Assembly: GCA_905250115.1 (NCBI GenBank)
Contig: CAJNOI010000120.1
Location: forward strand, 64,253-128,252
DNA length: 64,000 nt
Reading direction: 5' to 3'
From: Adineta steineri
Taxonomy: Eukaryota > Rotifera > Eurotatoria > Adinetida > Adinetidae
In this document: piece after piece, positions 19,770 through 31,482 of the stretch
Position numbering within the stretch: the stretch's first letter is position 1
How the letters are laid out: the number at the start of each line of letters is the position of its first letter
The notes under the pieces: model-generated
What the model was told of the DNA's origin: nothing
Database searches by the model: none
Seen by the model: the letters and a program-made list of their open reading frames with translations, nothing else
Translations under genes and position numbers: made by a program

Positions 19770-22370
19770 TTATTTAAATTCTGATTTATTTGGATATATT
19801 AAATGACCGATGTATTTTCTAATATGAAATCGTTCTTTCCATATAAAGAATACTAGAGCGATAATACTAATAATACCAAATGTAAAAAATAAACCAGACA
19901 TTGATACAAGTGTCATAGCTTGGGATAGATCAGATGATTGCGAACAAAAAGTTGCTTGAAACCATTTACGTTTTAAAGTATCAAGTGAACCTGATTCTCT
20001 TAATGATAAAATATTAATATCGAGTATTTGTTCGTATTGCCATAGTTTTTGATAAACAATTCCAAATGCACTTCTTTCAAAATCTGTACCCACTACTGTT
20101 AAATTACAATAAATATTACTTGTAATATATTCTGCAATTCCTGCATCCATAATTGATGCATCGATGATATGATTTAAAAGATCATCATATACTTCTTGTT
20201 TAGTTCCCATAGGATGAAAATTTTTATTTCCACCAGATATTTCTCTTAAATAATAATCTTCTAATGATGAACCAACAAGAATTCCAACACGACTAAAAGC
20301 TATTTTTCCATTTTTAATATCATCAATACCATCGATAATATCTTGAGATTTTGATATTGTTAAATCCGATGCTAAATTAGCTGTATATGCAGCAACGCAT
20401 ACTAAACTTAATATATATAAACCAACAGTTAATATTCTTCCACAAGCTGTTACAACATGAAAATCTACACCATACCCAACAATTGTACCTATTGAATACC
20501 ACATACTCATACTAATTAAAGATATGGTTGATTTATTTTGTAATGCAGGATTTTGTTGTCTTTCTAATAAACAAATTAAAAAAGCTGCATATACACAAGC
20601 ACCTAATAAAGTTATCCATAATTGTGTTGAAAATGGTGTTAAATAAGAAAATAAATCAACATTATTATTTGATTCTTTTCGTATAAGAACACGTAATGAA
20701 TTATCAAATATTGAACTTGAAAAAGCAACTTTTTGTCTTCTCGTAGCAGTTATTGTTGTTTGAGCAACAAACATATCATAAGCATTATTTGCTACTGAAT
20801 TAACTATATCATTAAATGTTTGATTTACTACTAACGTTATAATTGGAATAAATCCCATTTTAACTCTTAAAAGTTCAATAAGTTCAGGTACATAACCAAT
20901 TAATTTTGTTTGAATTTGACCTGAACTATCTGTTATTTGTGTTACCATTGTAAATGGAGCTGCTTCTGTTACAGCAATTCGTAAATATACACCTGCAAGT
21001 GATGCATAGCCTGATGGAGTTATTAAAGAATTACCCGGCCATACAATAACACTTGTTGATGAATGTAATATCCAATCATCTGTATAAGACCATACTAATA
21101 CTGGAACTGAACGTAAACCATTAGAAAAAAGTTGAATATTTCTTGAAACATAATAAATTCCACTAATTCTATCGGTAATATTCTTAGTAAATTGTATTGA
21201 ACCGGATACACCAAGATATTGTATATTATTAATTATATTATAGAATGAATTTGAATTAACAAATGAACGATTGAAACAAAATGAATTACCAATAAATTCT
21301 GTACATGATGAATAATTATTATTTGTATTATTATGTATTGAACATAATTGTTTTAATGATTGTATTAATAACCAAGTTGAATCAAATGCAAATAATGCAT
21401 AAAAACTAACATTATTTATTCCAGGAAATGATTCAGGTTCATATTGTTGCCAAATACGATATGCTTCATTTAATAATGTTGTATTTATAGGTTCATTAAC
21501 AACACTACCTACAACTGGTTCAATAATAAGCATTCCATTTAATTTCTCATAAAATGTATTATTAAAAGTTTCTAATGGAATATTTGCACTTAATATCCAT
21601 GTAAATTGTGGACCAAGAACATCTGATTGTAATGCATATTCTAAAACTAAACTTGCATAATTAGTCGAAGCCCATAATATAACAATTCGTGTTGAACTTT
21701 CTGTTAGAAGACTTTTTAAATCACCTCGAATAGAATGTGTATTTATATCAAATGCTATCATATTTATAACACTTAAATTATTATTACGAAATGTTTCACT
21801 AATAGCTTGTGCTCCACCTGAACCAAATTCATCATTTTGATAAATAATTATACATGATGTCCAATTAAATTTCATAAATAGTTTTGCAATTGCTAATGCA
21901 GCGATATTATCTGAAGGAACTGTACGATAAAAAGATGGATATGTATTTCGATCAGATAAACCAGGATAAGTTGAAGCATAGGATATTATAGGAATACCAA
22001 CTTGTGCAGCGAATGGAGAAATATAATTCGATTCAGCTGATAATGCTGGTCCTACAATACCAACAATGTTCGATGAAGATATAAATGAACATGTATTGCC
22101 AAGTGCAGTGATTACTTTGCCTCCAGTTTTTACTGATTGATAACCAATGAATTGTCCTTCAATAGTTATATTATATTGTTGTGAAAGTATTATTGCTGCT
22201 TTAAACATTGCATTCGAATGAACAGATAATACTGTAGGTTGAGATGTATTTGATGAATCGGGAAAAAGACCTAATAATTGAATATTTGATAACTTTGGTG
22301 GAGGCCATTCTGTTCTTACATAACTTAAAAGTAATTGAAAAAGAATAAAATCTAACCACAAAGATAACAT
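19770..22370 (-). CDS. Ionotropic glutamate receptor with K+-channel-like VGYG pore motif (AvGluR1 type)
   Basis: An intronless 866-aa receptor subunit. A signal peptide (1-20) is followed by an ANF/LIVBP-like N-terminal domain to about residue 420. The S1 ligand-binding lobe contains QTTITATRRQKVAFS near 540, where the Arg that grips the amino-acid carboxylate is present. M1 is near 575-597, then the re-entrant pore loop SMWYSIGTIVGYGVDF (GTIVGYGVDF at 628-637). M3 carries VAAYTANLASD, a variant of SYTANLAAF. S2 contains GSSLEDYY and SIMDAGIAEY, with Asp at the position that binds the ligand amino group. M4 is near 830-850 with a short basic tail. VGYG is the K+-channel filter signature, and an iGluR with this trait (AvGluR1) has been described from the bdelloid Adineta vaga. 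It is probably K+-permeable. Confidence 0.92.
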   Translation of the reverse strand: MLSLWLDFILFQLLLSYVRTEWPPPKLSNIQLLGLFPDSSNTSQPTVLSVHSNAMFKAAIILSQQYNITIEGQFIGYQSVKTGGKVITALGNTCSFISSSNIVGIVGPALSAESNYISPFAAQVGIPIISYASTYPGLSDRNTYPSFYRTVPSDNIAALAIAKLFMKFNWTSCIIIYQNDEFGSGGAQAISETFRNNNLSVINMIAFDINTHSIRGDLKSLLTESSTRIVILWASTNYASLVLEYALQSDVLGPQFTWILSANIPLETFNNTFYEKLNGMLIIEPVVGSVVNEPINTTLLNEAYRIWQQYEPESFPGINNVSFYALFAFDSTWLLIQSLKQLCSIHNNTNNNYSSCTEFIGNSFCFNRSFVNSNSFYNIINNIQYLGVSGSIQFTKNITDRISGIYYVSRNIQLFSNGLRSVPVLVWSYTDDWILHSSTSVIVWPGNSLITPSGYASLAGVYLRIAVTEAAPFTMVTQITDSSGQIQTKLIGYVPELIELLRVKMGFIPIITLVVNQTFNDIVNSVANNAYDMFVAQTTITATRRQKVAFSSSIFDNSLRVLIRKESNNNVDLFSYLTPFSTQLWITLLGACVYAAFLICLLERQQNPALQNKSTISLISMSMWYSIGTIVGYGVDFHVVTACGRILTVGLYILSLVCVAAYTANLASDLTISKSQDIIDGIDDIKNGKIAFSRVGILVGSSLEDYYLREISGGNKNFHPMGTKQEVYDDLLNHIIDASIMDAGIAEYITSNIYCNLTVVGTDFERSAFGIVYQKLWQYEQILDINILSLRESGSLDTLKRKWFQATFCSQSSDLSQAMTLVSMSGLFFTFGIISIIALVFFIWKERFHIRKYIGHLIYPNKSEFK

Positions 22371-23176
22371 CGATAGTTATTTGTCGTTGACGATATTAGA
22401 AATGAATATAAATCTAAAAAATAGATTCATTGACGTTTGCGAATTTGACGGAAGAATTCTAATCAAAAGGTATTTGCTCTACCTGTGTAATTTATCGTGT
22501 TTATCGAACATACATATTTGTTTTTTTCTTTTTATATATCCCTTAGAAATATCGAAGTAGAATCAAAATCATATAATGCGAGTCAAATGATGTAATTAAA
22601 CGAACATAAACAGTAATAAAAGTGATCTTAAGCTATATATTATAATAAACATTGTAGAGTATGTATTGAAAATAATAAGGTCATTTGTTTGTACATTATT
22701 TCGAACTTTCATTCTTTATATAGAAATGTTGATCATATAATCAAGTATTTTTTTTCAAAATATAAGCTGATTTTATCGTCCGTAAAAAAAAGGACTTGTT
22801 CGAAAGTGCATTGGAATTAAAGGTGAAGATAAATAATGAACCCTCACAGTATAAAAGATTTGATTTATATTATATGAATCCTTCAAACAATCGTTTTATA
22901 TATCGATAACTGTGAAAATTGTTTTTTTTGTAGAAATGCTTTGATGATGAATAAGACTTGAAATTAAAGGTTATTATAAGCACTATTGGAATATTCTTTT
23001 TTATGTTTATTCATAAGATTGCTATGATCATTGTAATTTTTAATTCTTTTTTTAGTTTTAATTTTAGTTTGTCACGCATGCAAAATAATATATTATTACA
23101 CATGAAGAAAAAAAATAAAATAAAAGAAGCAAAAATATTTAGTTGTATTTTATACAAAAAGAAAAAGTTTGATTAG
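22371..23176. other. Divergent promoter region of glutamate receptor and Ly6-like genes
   Basis: AT-rich with no supported gene. The frame at 22958-23176 is an unlikely lysine/phenylalanine-rich run ending just before the Ly6-like ATG. Confidence 0.4.
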
Positions 23177-24178
23177 ATGCTGCACTTCGGAATAAATCTA
23201 TTAATCTTGCTCTTGATTGGATTTAGTGAAGAATTTTTTAATGGTGATGTATCAACATTAAGTAATGGAACAGCACTTCGTCTTAATTTAACATGTTTCT
23301 ATTATGATGAATTAGTAACTGATAGTGAATATTGTGTTTATCAATATTTTTATAATGGTTCATCATCGACAGTATCATATGATTATATGGAAATAACAAA
23401 TATATATAGAAGTATTTCGAAACGATGCACAGGATTTTCAGATACAAGTGATATTGGTTTTGGATTTTGTTCACCACTTGAATATGAATTATTTGATATA
23501 TCAATACTTTGTATTTGTGCAACAAATATGTGTAATATGAATTTAACTACGTGTAAATCATCAGTTACTAATCAATTGCAAACAAATTCTGCACCTTCTG
23601 TTCTTGATTCGATGATTCCTGAAATAATAACGCCAATCTCTTGCTTTGATGAAACATATGATTTCAACGCAAGTTCCTTTTGTTATTATTCAGCTTCTCC
23701 TTATATTGATATAGAAAAATGTAATGAATATACTATGAACAATACAGTACTATGCATGTTTGATGTTATTGATGGGCAGACAAGTCCTATGGCGATTACC
23801 ATAGATTATTCTTCATATTATCTATCGGGAGCACTTTTTAGAGTAAATCAATTTAATCGAGATTGGACTAGCACATTATCATACAAAGAAACACCAGGTT
23901 CATTCGATATTAATTTTAATGTTACTCAATTATATAATAATACCAATATAACAATCGTTCGACAGAGATGTTTTTGTGTTGAAGATTATTGTAATAATAA
24001 TATAACAACTTGTCTTAATGCAAACCAAACAATACCATTAGAAAATAGTGCGATAAGTAAATAATTAAATGTGTTTATATTTTTAATATAAATATCTTTT
24101 TCTTTAGATAATTCAAACAACATCATTGTTTCTTTTTGGTTTTATTTAATCATTGAATTATATTTCTATTTCGATTAA
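23177..24178 (+). CDS. Tandem Ly6/uPAR-like extracellular protein, probably GPI-anchored
   Basis: Exons 23177..24056 and 24108..24178 give 316 aa. The 51-bp intron (GTAAAT..TTTAG) replaces an early in-frame stop at 24062. A signal peptide (about 1-18) is followed by two Cys-rich modules ending in matching blocks, ILCICATNMCNMNLTTC and RQRCFCVEDYCNNNITTC. These are the C-x-C-x(4-5)-C-N finish of three-finger Ly6/uPAR domains. There are many N-glycosylation sequons. The spliced second exon adds NNIIVSFWFYLIIELYFYF, a hydrophobic C-terminus after small residues, as expected of a GPI-attachment signal. Ly6 proteins often modulate receptors or channels. The gene is divergent from the glutamate receptor, but a link is only speculation. 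Confidence 0.7.
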
Positions 24179-25712
24179 TTTGATTTCGTATTGAATTTAA
24201 CAAATAAACTAGATAGTCTCAATCAAATATTTATTTTATATATAGAGAATGAGAAAGAACAATTTTCAATCTGATATCGTGCATGTTTTTGTATAAATGA
24301 GCGAGAAAGGTAATTGCTTCAAAGAATAAAAGAAATATTAAGTCTTATATCAATATATTTTTATTTAGAGTACAGTGAGACAAGAAAAAAAAAATTTAAA
24401 TACTTTCTATATTAATGTATATGTTGTTAGTTTGTCATAATGATATAGCATACATTACATATATATACTCAAAGCATATAAGTAATCAGAACAGCAAAAT
24501 GTATTATTATTTTTCTTTTAACAAGTAAATCACTCTCGCTTTGCATTATACTCTCTGCATCAGAATAGTAATTTAAAGGGAAGCTACACAATAAAAAGTA
24601 GACATTACGTTGAGCACAGCTTTCGCTTTCTAGTTATGTTTCATGATTATTACTACTCATTCTTTGTTATTTTGTTGGTAAGCAAAGTACATTTATCGAG
24701 TTAATCAGGTGAACATTATTCAAATATCACGTTTCTTTTAGATCTCTGTGCACCTCAAACGAACGGTAATATCTTAATCTTTTGCCATTGATATATCATA
24801 GTTTTCATCGCGAAAGTTTAGCTTCAATTGAGCACACTGCGGTTTTTCGGTAGTTAACAGTATTCCTTAGTCGAAACCCATAAAAGAAAGTATAATATAA
24901 ATAGTTTTTAGAATATATATTCTAAATTACAACAGCCACTGAGAAAAATTACTTGCTTTATACAAAAATTGTTTTCTTCTGATAGGTAACGAGACATGTT
25001 GCATATTCGGGAAGTCGGCGATGTGAGAGGTGTGTGTCCGTCGTCCTTATTCTCATTTAGTATGGATATGTGTATGTGATACTGCTGAATTTTTTGGCTG
25101 TATTTCTCTTATGAAAAAAAGCTATGAACTCATTGTTAAATTCAAGTTCAACCAAACTTCCTTTATAACATGATCTATAAAAATCAATTAATTCACAGTC
25201 ATCTTCATTATTCATTTGTTACTGCTAATACCTACTGAATAGAAACCGAAGAGAAAATAGATACAATGAATTTTGGATTTTTGTTGTTTTTTTTCAATAT
25301 TTTCATCAACTAAAACAAGAATAAAACTTTCGCTTTGTCATGAATCAAGAGAATGAATGTGAGTATCAGTTTGAGTATGGACATCAGACGAGATATGATG
25401 ATTTTAATCATACGCATTTTCATCCATATCTACACTCTCTATAATATTACGCAGTAAGAAAAAAATCTATTTATGGTATATGTGCGTATTACCCAATAAA
25501 AGAGTCAAAGATAGATTATGCGTAGTGGCCATGAGAATATAATAACAACAAAATAACAAAATAATAAAAACAAATAAACGTAAAGCAAAGAAAAACGAAC
25601 GAACAGTGCATGTCCTTACACTATAAAAGAAGTTCGATTTATACACTATATAAACAAACTCAACAAAAATATTAAATCTCTTTCTGTTCACCTTCAAATA
25701 AAACTACTCAAG
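24179..25712. other. Intergenic, no gene recognised
   Basis: AT-rich. It includes a weak GT/AC motif pair at 25357-25440 (GAATGTGAGTAT / CATCCATATCTACACTC), a degenerate member of the telomere-like set. Confidence 0.4.
25647..25654 (+). promoter_or_regulatory. TATA box of the Cys-rich peptide gene
   Basis: TATATAAA lies 59 bp upstream of the ATG at 25713, a fitting distance for a short 5' UTR. Confidence 0.5.
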
Positions 25713-26288
25713 ATGCGAAGTTTTCTCTTCCTCATATTAAGTATGGCGATTGTGCTAGTCTATACTCATGCATCACCTAACCAAGAAGCGAAACGAACTC
25801 TTGGTGGCGATAACCACTACAGGCACCGACGTAATCAAGTATATCTTCGACGTGAAAAAGCCGATCACTTAGGTAAGCTAATCTTTTCCACATGATTCTT
25901 TCTGTCAAAAATAAACATGAATAATTAGTAGTTATCTCAAATTCAAAGTAGACTATTTTTAGAATCATCTCTGAGAATATAACGTCACCGCATGATATTT
26001 AACTGTGATAGGGCTCACTGACGATGATAATAATACATATTTTCTTAACTTAGTCGAATTGCTTTCTAAGATTAGATACATATCTTTCAAGAGTTTGTTA
26101 CTTACTTAACCAAACGAGAACACATTTAATTAGTTGTTTTCATTTGAAATATAGGAACTAATATGAACGATCAAAAAGTGAACACTTACGCTCTGGATTG
26201 TCCTGTGTGCTGTCTTCCAGGTGGTGATTGTGGCAAGACGTGTCCTTGTGGAGATGGTTGTTCTAAGGCTGGTTGTCATGGTCGTTAA
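25713..26288 (+). CDS. Secreted Cys-rich prepropeptide (97 aa)
   Basis: Exons 25713..25872 and 26155..26288 are joined in phase 1 (GTAAGC..ATATAG). The protein has a signal peptide (MRSFLFLILSMAIVLVYTHA), a basic propeptide with dibasic sites (RHRRN, LRREK) and a short C-terminal domain with eight Cys in 25 residues, starting DCPVCCLPGGDCGKTCPCGD. All eight Cys lie in the second exon. The layout fits a processed secreted peptide such as an antimicrobial, neuro- or metal-binding peptide. No family could be assigned. Confidence 0.65.
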
Positions 26289-28958
26289 AATGTATATCAA
26301 AGATTCTACATCAATACCAATAAGACATAAGAGAAATTGATCTTTTATTTTTCAGTAACTATTTGTAATATTTTTTTTTATTTAATATATTGCGACTTTT
26401 CACATAATTAACGTACGCCATTGCTTAAATTGGTCTTGTATTTCATTGAATCTTTGAAGAAAAAGTACGAGAAAAATATCATTAATTTTTTGATCCATTG
26501 TCAGAAAAAACCATAGATCTTCTTCTCTTAAAAATTTAGTCTTTAGCGTCAAACCAAATCCATCGCATATGAAATTCATTTTCTGTGTTCGTTTTAAAAT
26601 AAAAACTAGTTACTTTGTGGACGGCTTTTATTAATTAAGTTTGAAAATAGCTATCCTGTCACATTAAGGTTGACCATTGTCTACATGAAATGACGTCAAT
26701 TATACTTTATTTCACAAGTTTTATTTTACTGATAAAAAGAGGATTGAAGAAAAAATTTGTATATTTTTATTTCATGAGAGGTAAATGTGTAATCTCAATA
26801 GTAAAAATATTCAGAACGATGAGTGTAATAATCCTAAAAACATTTCAATACCTCATCCACATCTTTAGTTTGTTTTAAATTAAATTTCATTAAATGTTAA
26901 ATATACATGTAGTTTCAAGTAAAATAACAATATCGCAATTATTTTCACTAAATCAATCACTCTTTATTACATTTTTTGATAAAATATTCTCAAGACACTG
27001 TGTTGAAGATGAATCATTCGTTATTGTCGTTTGAGATACTCAGATTGATAATAATAATAATCAAGCTTATATGTGCACGTTTTTTTGTTCTTATTTTCTA
27101 CTACATGCATCACTATATAAATGTATAACAATGAAATAAAACTTATTTATTTCAATACATATTTCATAATCCATCGTATGAAGATTAGTTATCGTTCAAT
27201 AAGATTTCTTTCTATAGATTGTAATGTTTTTATCTTTTAGATAAAATAAATGTTAATATTTATCAAGGATATTCAACGAACAAGTAAAGAAAACGTTTTT
27301 ATTCTTTCTTTTTCCTTCAGTTGCACATGTATTTTTATCATAAATACGATTTAATATATATTATAAAACGTTTGATTATTTTTAATTATACCAAAGTGTT
27401 ATACTATATTTACTGTTTTTTATAAGATTTCGAAAAAAATAGTTTAAATTTTATCTTCGATTTTCTTTATACAAATACTAAACTGATTTTTTATTTGCAC
27501 TGCATATATATATCTAATGATTTATATATTCTTGCCCAGTTACTATGTGGATGTGGGTGGGAGCAATGGGAACAGTTGAATTCTTGATTGTTTTGACTAC
27601 AATCAGCTTTCCCCCCTTTGAATGGAGATAAGGTAGATATAATACTCACACTCACTTATTCACACTGTTGCTTATATTCACAACTACATCCTCAAGTTTT
27701 CAATTAGTGTTAAATAGAACTGAAACAGACTTTCAAAATAACCAAGCTTAGTTAAAGTCATTTCGAAAAGTATTTGAAAAGTCATTATGAAATGCAAATA
27801 AATGACGAACAAACTAATATATTCTCACGAAGACAACATTGTTTAAATTACTTTGTTGAATATAGATGCATAAATTCTTTGAAAAGATTAGGATCGATCA
27901 ACTAAGAAAGACAATTCAATGTTATACTCGAACTCTATGAATGATAGAATATTTCGATCATTAAGCAGTTGATCATAGAGACTGAAACGAGGCGAGAATT
28001 AAATTGCATCCAATAAATTTCCCCGGGTTGGAATTTTATTAGAAAATCATTAATATAAAGAAAAACATAAACGTATTATGACATTATTCTGGCTCACAGC
28101 TATCTGAAGATAATATTACAGCCGCAGCATCCATAGTAATAGTCAGTCAAAAGAACGAACTTTTTGATGCAATTAATGAATGATGAAGTTGATTCTTGTA
28201 CAGATTTTAAAATGAATAAAGATAAAAATGATTCGAATCCTCTAGCATTTTCGAAAGAGTATCAGCAATTATTTCTGCATAGAGTGAAATTAGCTTGTCA
28301 TACAATTTCAATCTCATATAGCTCAGCCGTAGGCGAGTGTGAAAGATCGCGGCAGTTTTCCTACCGGCATAAATAGAAATATTCATAGACATGTTTTTTT
28401 TCATATATTAAAATAATCTTTTCTCCTATGTAATATTAATTCTTGTTTTTCTTTTAAAATTAATAAAAAAAGAAAGCATTCATTTTTTTTTCGGATTATG
28501 AACATGATAGCAGTATAGTCAATTCTTACTCAAGTCGTTTGAGAAATATCAGTTGAAAAGACTTGTATTGTATCTTTTGTACTTTGAAGTCATTTTATCG
28601 AGTAAATCAGGTTTCTTTTAATAGTCTTATAATTAAATTTAAATATCCGTACATGCCTACATAATTTTTACCTAAAGTTATTATCTATAATACTTTGTAA
28701 GCTAAATTAATTTTTATATAAATGTAATTAAGCGACGTACTTTCAATCTCATTATAAAATATAAATAAGATGCATATTTTATTGGAGAAAATTGTTTATT
28801 TTCAAATGAAATAGGATCAGTAATTCTTAAATAATCTTTAAGCTTCTAATACGACAAGAAGAGTGTATACATTCTCACAATCGTTTATTCTAGTACGCAA
28901 CTGGTTACTTCAATTGTTTTAAATTCGAGTAACAGAATTCAACATCATATTTCTTATC
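26289..28958. other. Intergenic, 2.7 kb without a supported gene
   Basis: AT-rich. It holds the GT-rich motif cluster at 27546-27696. Opposing frames at 28164-28404 are short and unrecognised. Confidence 0.4.
27546..27696. repeat. Telomere-like inverted motif with long spacer
   Basis: GTGGATGTGGGTGGGAG on the left faces ACTCACACTCAC, TTCACACT and CTACATCCTCAAG on the right, about 80-130 bp apart. Confidence 0.5.
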
Positions 28959-30062
28959 ATGTCAAACACAACCATTGATCTAGTTCAAAAATTAGATATT
29001 GCTACATACTGGATCAATCAAATTTATCCAGTTCTCCAAATCGTTTTTGGTACATTCGGAAATGTGTTCAATATCATTATATTTATGCGTCGTGAATTGC
29101 GCAATAATCCGTGTTCATTGTATTTTTTAGCCGGATCAATTAACAACTGTTTTGTAGTAGATATTGGCTTACTTTCACGTTATCTTGCAAGCAGCTGGAA
29201 TTGGGATCCATCGGCTACAAACAATACCTTATGTAAAATACGTAATCTTTTCGTTTATTCTCCTCTCACTCTCGCTTTGTGGTTTATCGCTCTTGCCAGT
29301 ATCGATCGATTTCTCTCAAGTTCACGAAGTGTTAGACTTCGTCAAATGAGTAGTTTACCAGTAGCAAGAAAGGCAATTATAATTACGACTATATTTATTT
29401 TTTTGAGTTACATACACATACTCATTTACTTTAACACAGTTTCGAGTGGTAGTGGAAGCACTTGCAGCTTCTCTCCGTATGATTACATTCTATTTTTAAG
29501 CTTTTTTGGTCCTATTATTTCCTGTATTTTGCCAATTATGCTAATGAGTATCTTTGGTATTTTGATGATTTATAACGTTCATAATATTCACGGTCAAAAT
29601 AATTTGCGTGGTAACAATAGACAAAATAAACGTTTACGTTCAAATGATCGTCAACTGTCTATAATGGTTTTATTTCAAATAATCATCACTACTATGATAT
29701 CAATTCCTTATTTTGCTCTCGCTATATATAATGCAATTGCTATAGTTATGTTTCATTATAAACTCTCAGCATCTGGATTGGCTATTTATAATTTTGCATA
29801 TAATCTATTTCGATTACTTTATTTTACAAATCCTGTTCTTACTTTTTATATTTATACTTTGACTGGTCCTAAATTTCGCACAGAAATGAAACGTTGCATT
29901 CAATATGGATTGAAATCTGTTATGACAACCATTGGTCTTCAACGATATTTACCACCGAGAGTGCAACAAGTATTACTCGGTGAGAATCAACTTGTGAATA
30001 CAATCAATATACCTTTGTCACAAAATAGAAGAAGAGAAAATGCTGTTCATCCTGTTCAATAA
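28959..30062 (+). CDS. Rhodopsin-like 7TM receptor, rotifer-expanded type
   Basis: An intronless 367-aa protein with seven hydrophobic segments. TM1 is YPVLQIVFGTFGNVFNIIIF, then RNNPCSLYFLAGSINNCF in TM2. TM3 ends in ALASIDRFLSSSRSVRLRQM, with DRF in place of DRY. ICL3 is basic (NNRQNKRLRSNDRQLS), and TM7 is YFTNPVLTFYIYTLTGPKFR, keeping an NP. The tail ends with a basic stretch. It shares the TM2 and SIDR signatures with the gene at 10314. It is an orphan receptor, probably peptide-activated, but the ligand is not readable. Confidence 0.87.
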   Translation: MSNTTIDLVQKLDIATYWINQIYPVLQIVFGTFGNVFNIIIFMRRELRNNPCSLYFLAGSINNCFVVDIGLLSRYLASSWNWDPSATNNTLCKIRNLFVYSPLTLALWFIALASIDRFLSSSRSVRLRQMSSLPVARKAIIITTIFIFLSYIHILIYFNTVSSGSGSTCSFSPYDYILFLSFFGPIISCILPIMLMSIFGILMIYNVHNIHGQNNLRGNNRQNKRLRSNDRQLSIMVLFQIIITTMISIPYFALAIYNAIAIVMFHYKLSASGLAIYNFAYNLFRLLYFTNPVLTFYIYTLTGPKFRTEMKRCIQYGLKSVMTTIGLQRYLPPRVQQVLLGENQLVNTINIPLSQNRRRENAVHPVQ

Positions 30063-31124
30063 AAATAATAATCATCAATATGACATATATTATATAGACA
30101 CATGTTCTAGTTATCTTGTAGAAATAAAATAAATGCTTAAAAATAGATTTTCTGAACGTGTTTTATTAAACAGAATGCATTTTAACGATTTGTATGATAC
30201 GAAGACAAGTCAATACATTGGCTTTCAAGCTTACAAACGTGATCGGAGGAGCTTTTTCGTTATTTCTAAAATCATTCTAATCTACTCATTGATCACTAAA
30301 ATTGCATTGGCTACGACAGAAAGAATATGTTACTTATTTAAATCATAGCTGCTTGAAATATTAGTAAAATTTATTTCAGAATCAATCGAAATAGACGAGA
30401 CACTGAACATGATTGTTCGAATAGAAAGTGATTAACTCTGAAATACAGCGAGAAGCAATGTAAAAACTTTATTAAATGTAAGTTTGATCGAGTAAAATAA
30501 CACAAGAAAAAAGTAAAAATATGACATCTTAAAATACAACAGTCCTCACAATTATTTAAATGAATCAGGCAAATATACTAACAGAATAATATAATGAATA
30601 AAATTAAAGAATGACATCAATATTTTTATGTCATTTTAATTTTAACTTATGGTATAAAGAATAATATAATTAATTTTGTTCTAAGAAATTATTTGACCAT
30701 CAGTAAATATGATTAAACACACATTGATTAGAAAAATTAATTATTGATTTATAATTATAGGTCACACTTTTGTATAAAACGGTAGCAATCTAGCAAATAT
30801 ATGACAATGAAAATTTTGAAAAACTCTAATGTCTTTAACTTTGTATAACAATATTTTTCTTTGAGTTAATTTCTAAAACCTCAATGAAAAAGAAAAGATC
30901 TTCTGTTAACTTATTAAAATAAAATATTTTCTTTTCCATCCACAATTGTAAAAAATACAACTAATTTGATCACTACAAGTGTCAATTTGTCAATAAAAAG
31001 AACCGAACTTTCTTTCTTGTATTATCGTTTGAATCAAGACATACTGTTTTATTAGATTTACAATAAAAAGTATTTTAGATTATGAATCAAAGAATGTTTT
31101 CGTTAGTTTTGAGCTGCATTCCAA
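30063..31124. other. Intergenic, no gene recognised
   Basis: AT-rich DNA between the 7TM gene and the small Cys-rich gene. The open frame at 30133-30348 shows no family features. Confidence 0.4.
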
Positions 31125-31461
31125 CTAGCAAGGTCGTTCGCAACCTAAAATATCGAAAAATATTGGTCATGTTTTTATCATAGTTTAGATTCTGATAAAG
31201 AATCATCGTCAACTACTTACAACATCCAGAGCATGCTGCTATCCAACATGGTGTCCATAATCCTCCTGTTAAGAACCATAATAAAAAATGGCATCCATGT
31301 TGAACATCTTTGTTTTGTTGCTGATGAATAATAATTGGCTGATTATGTACTGGATATGGTTGTGTAAAGACAGGTGGTGCTTGTTGAGGATAGTTCGACG
31401 GATACGGTTGATGATAGCCAGGTGGTGGTCCCTGAGGATTTCTCTGATAGTCTACTGACAT
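31125..31461 (-). CDS. Small Pro/Gln-rich protein with Cys-rich hydrophobic C-terminus
   Basis: Exons 31221..31461 and 31125..31144 give 86 aa. The unspliced frame would stop at 31213, but a perfect GTAAGT donor at 31220 and a TTTTAG acceptor at 31145 extend it to a Cys-rich end (GCCCERPC). Residues 1-50 are Pro, Gln and Tyr rich (NPQGPPPGYHQPYPSNYPQQ). Residues 55-86 are hydrophobic with many Cys (CHFLLWFLTGGLWTPCWIAA). The design resembles small CYSTM/PLAC8-like membrane-associated proteins, with no firm assignment. A 5' UTR intron is predicted at 31483-32059. Confidence 0.65.
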
Positions 31462-31482
31462 TCCGAGTCACTGCAGTTCAAA

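Noticed and set aside
22958-23176. Plus-strand frame ending just before the Ly6-like gene
   Set aside because: Lys/Phe-rich, no signal or domain. The next ATG starts a clear secreted protein.
28164-28404. Opposing frames of 65-70 codons
   Set aside because: No family, no splice signals, and they overlap each other.
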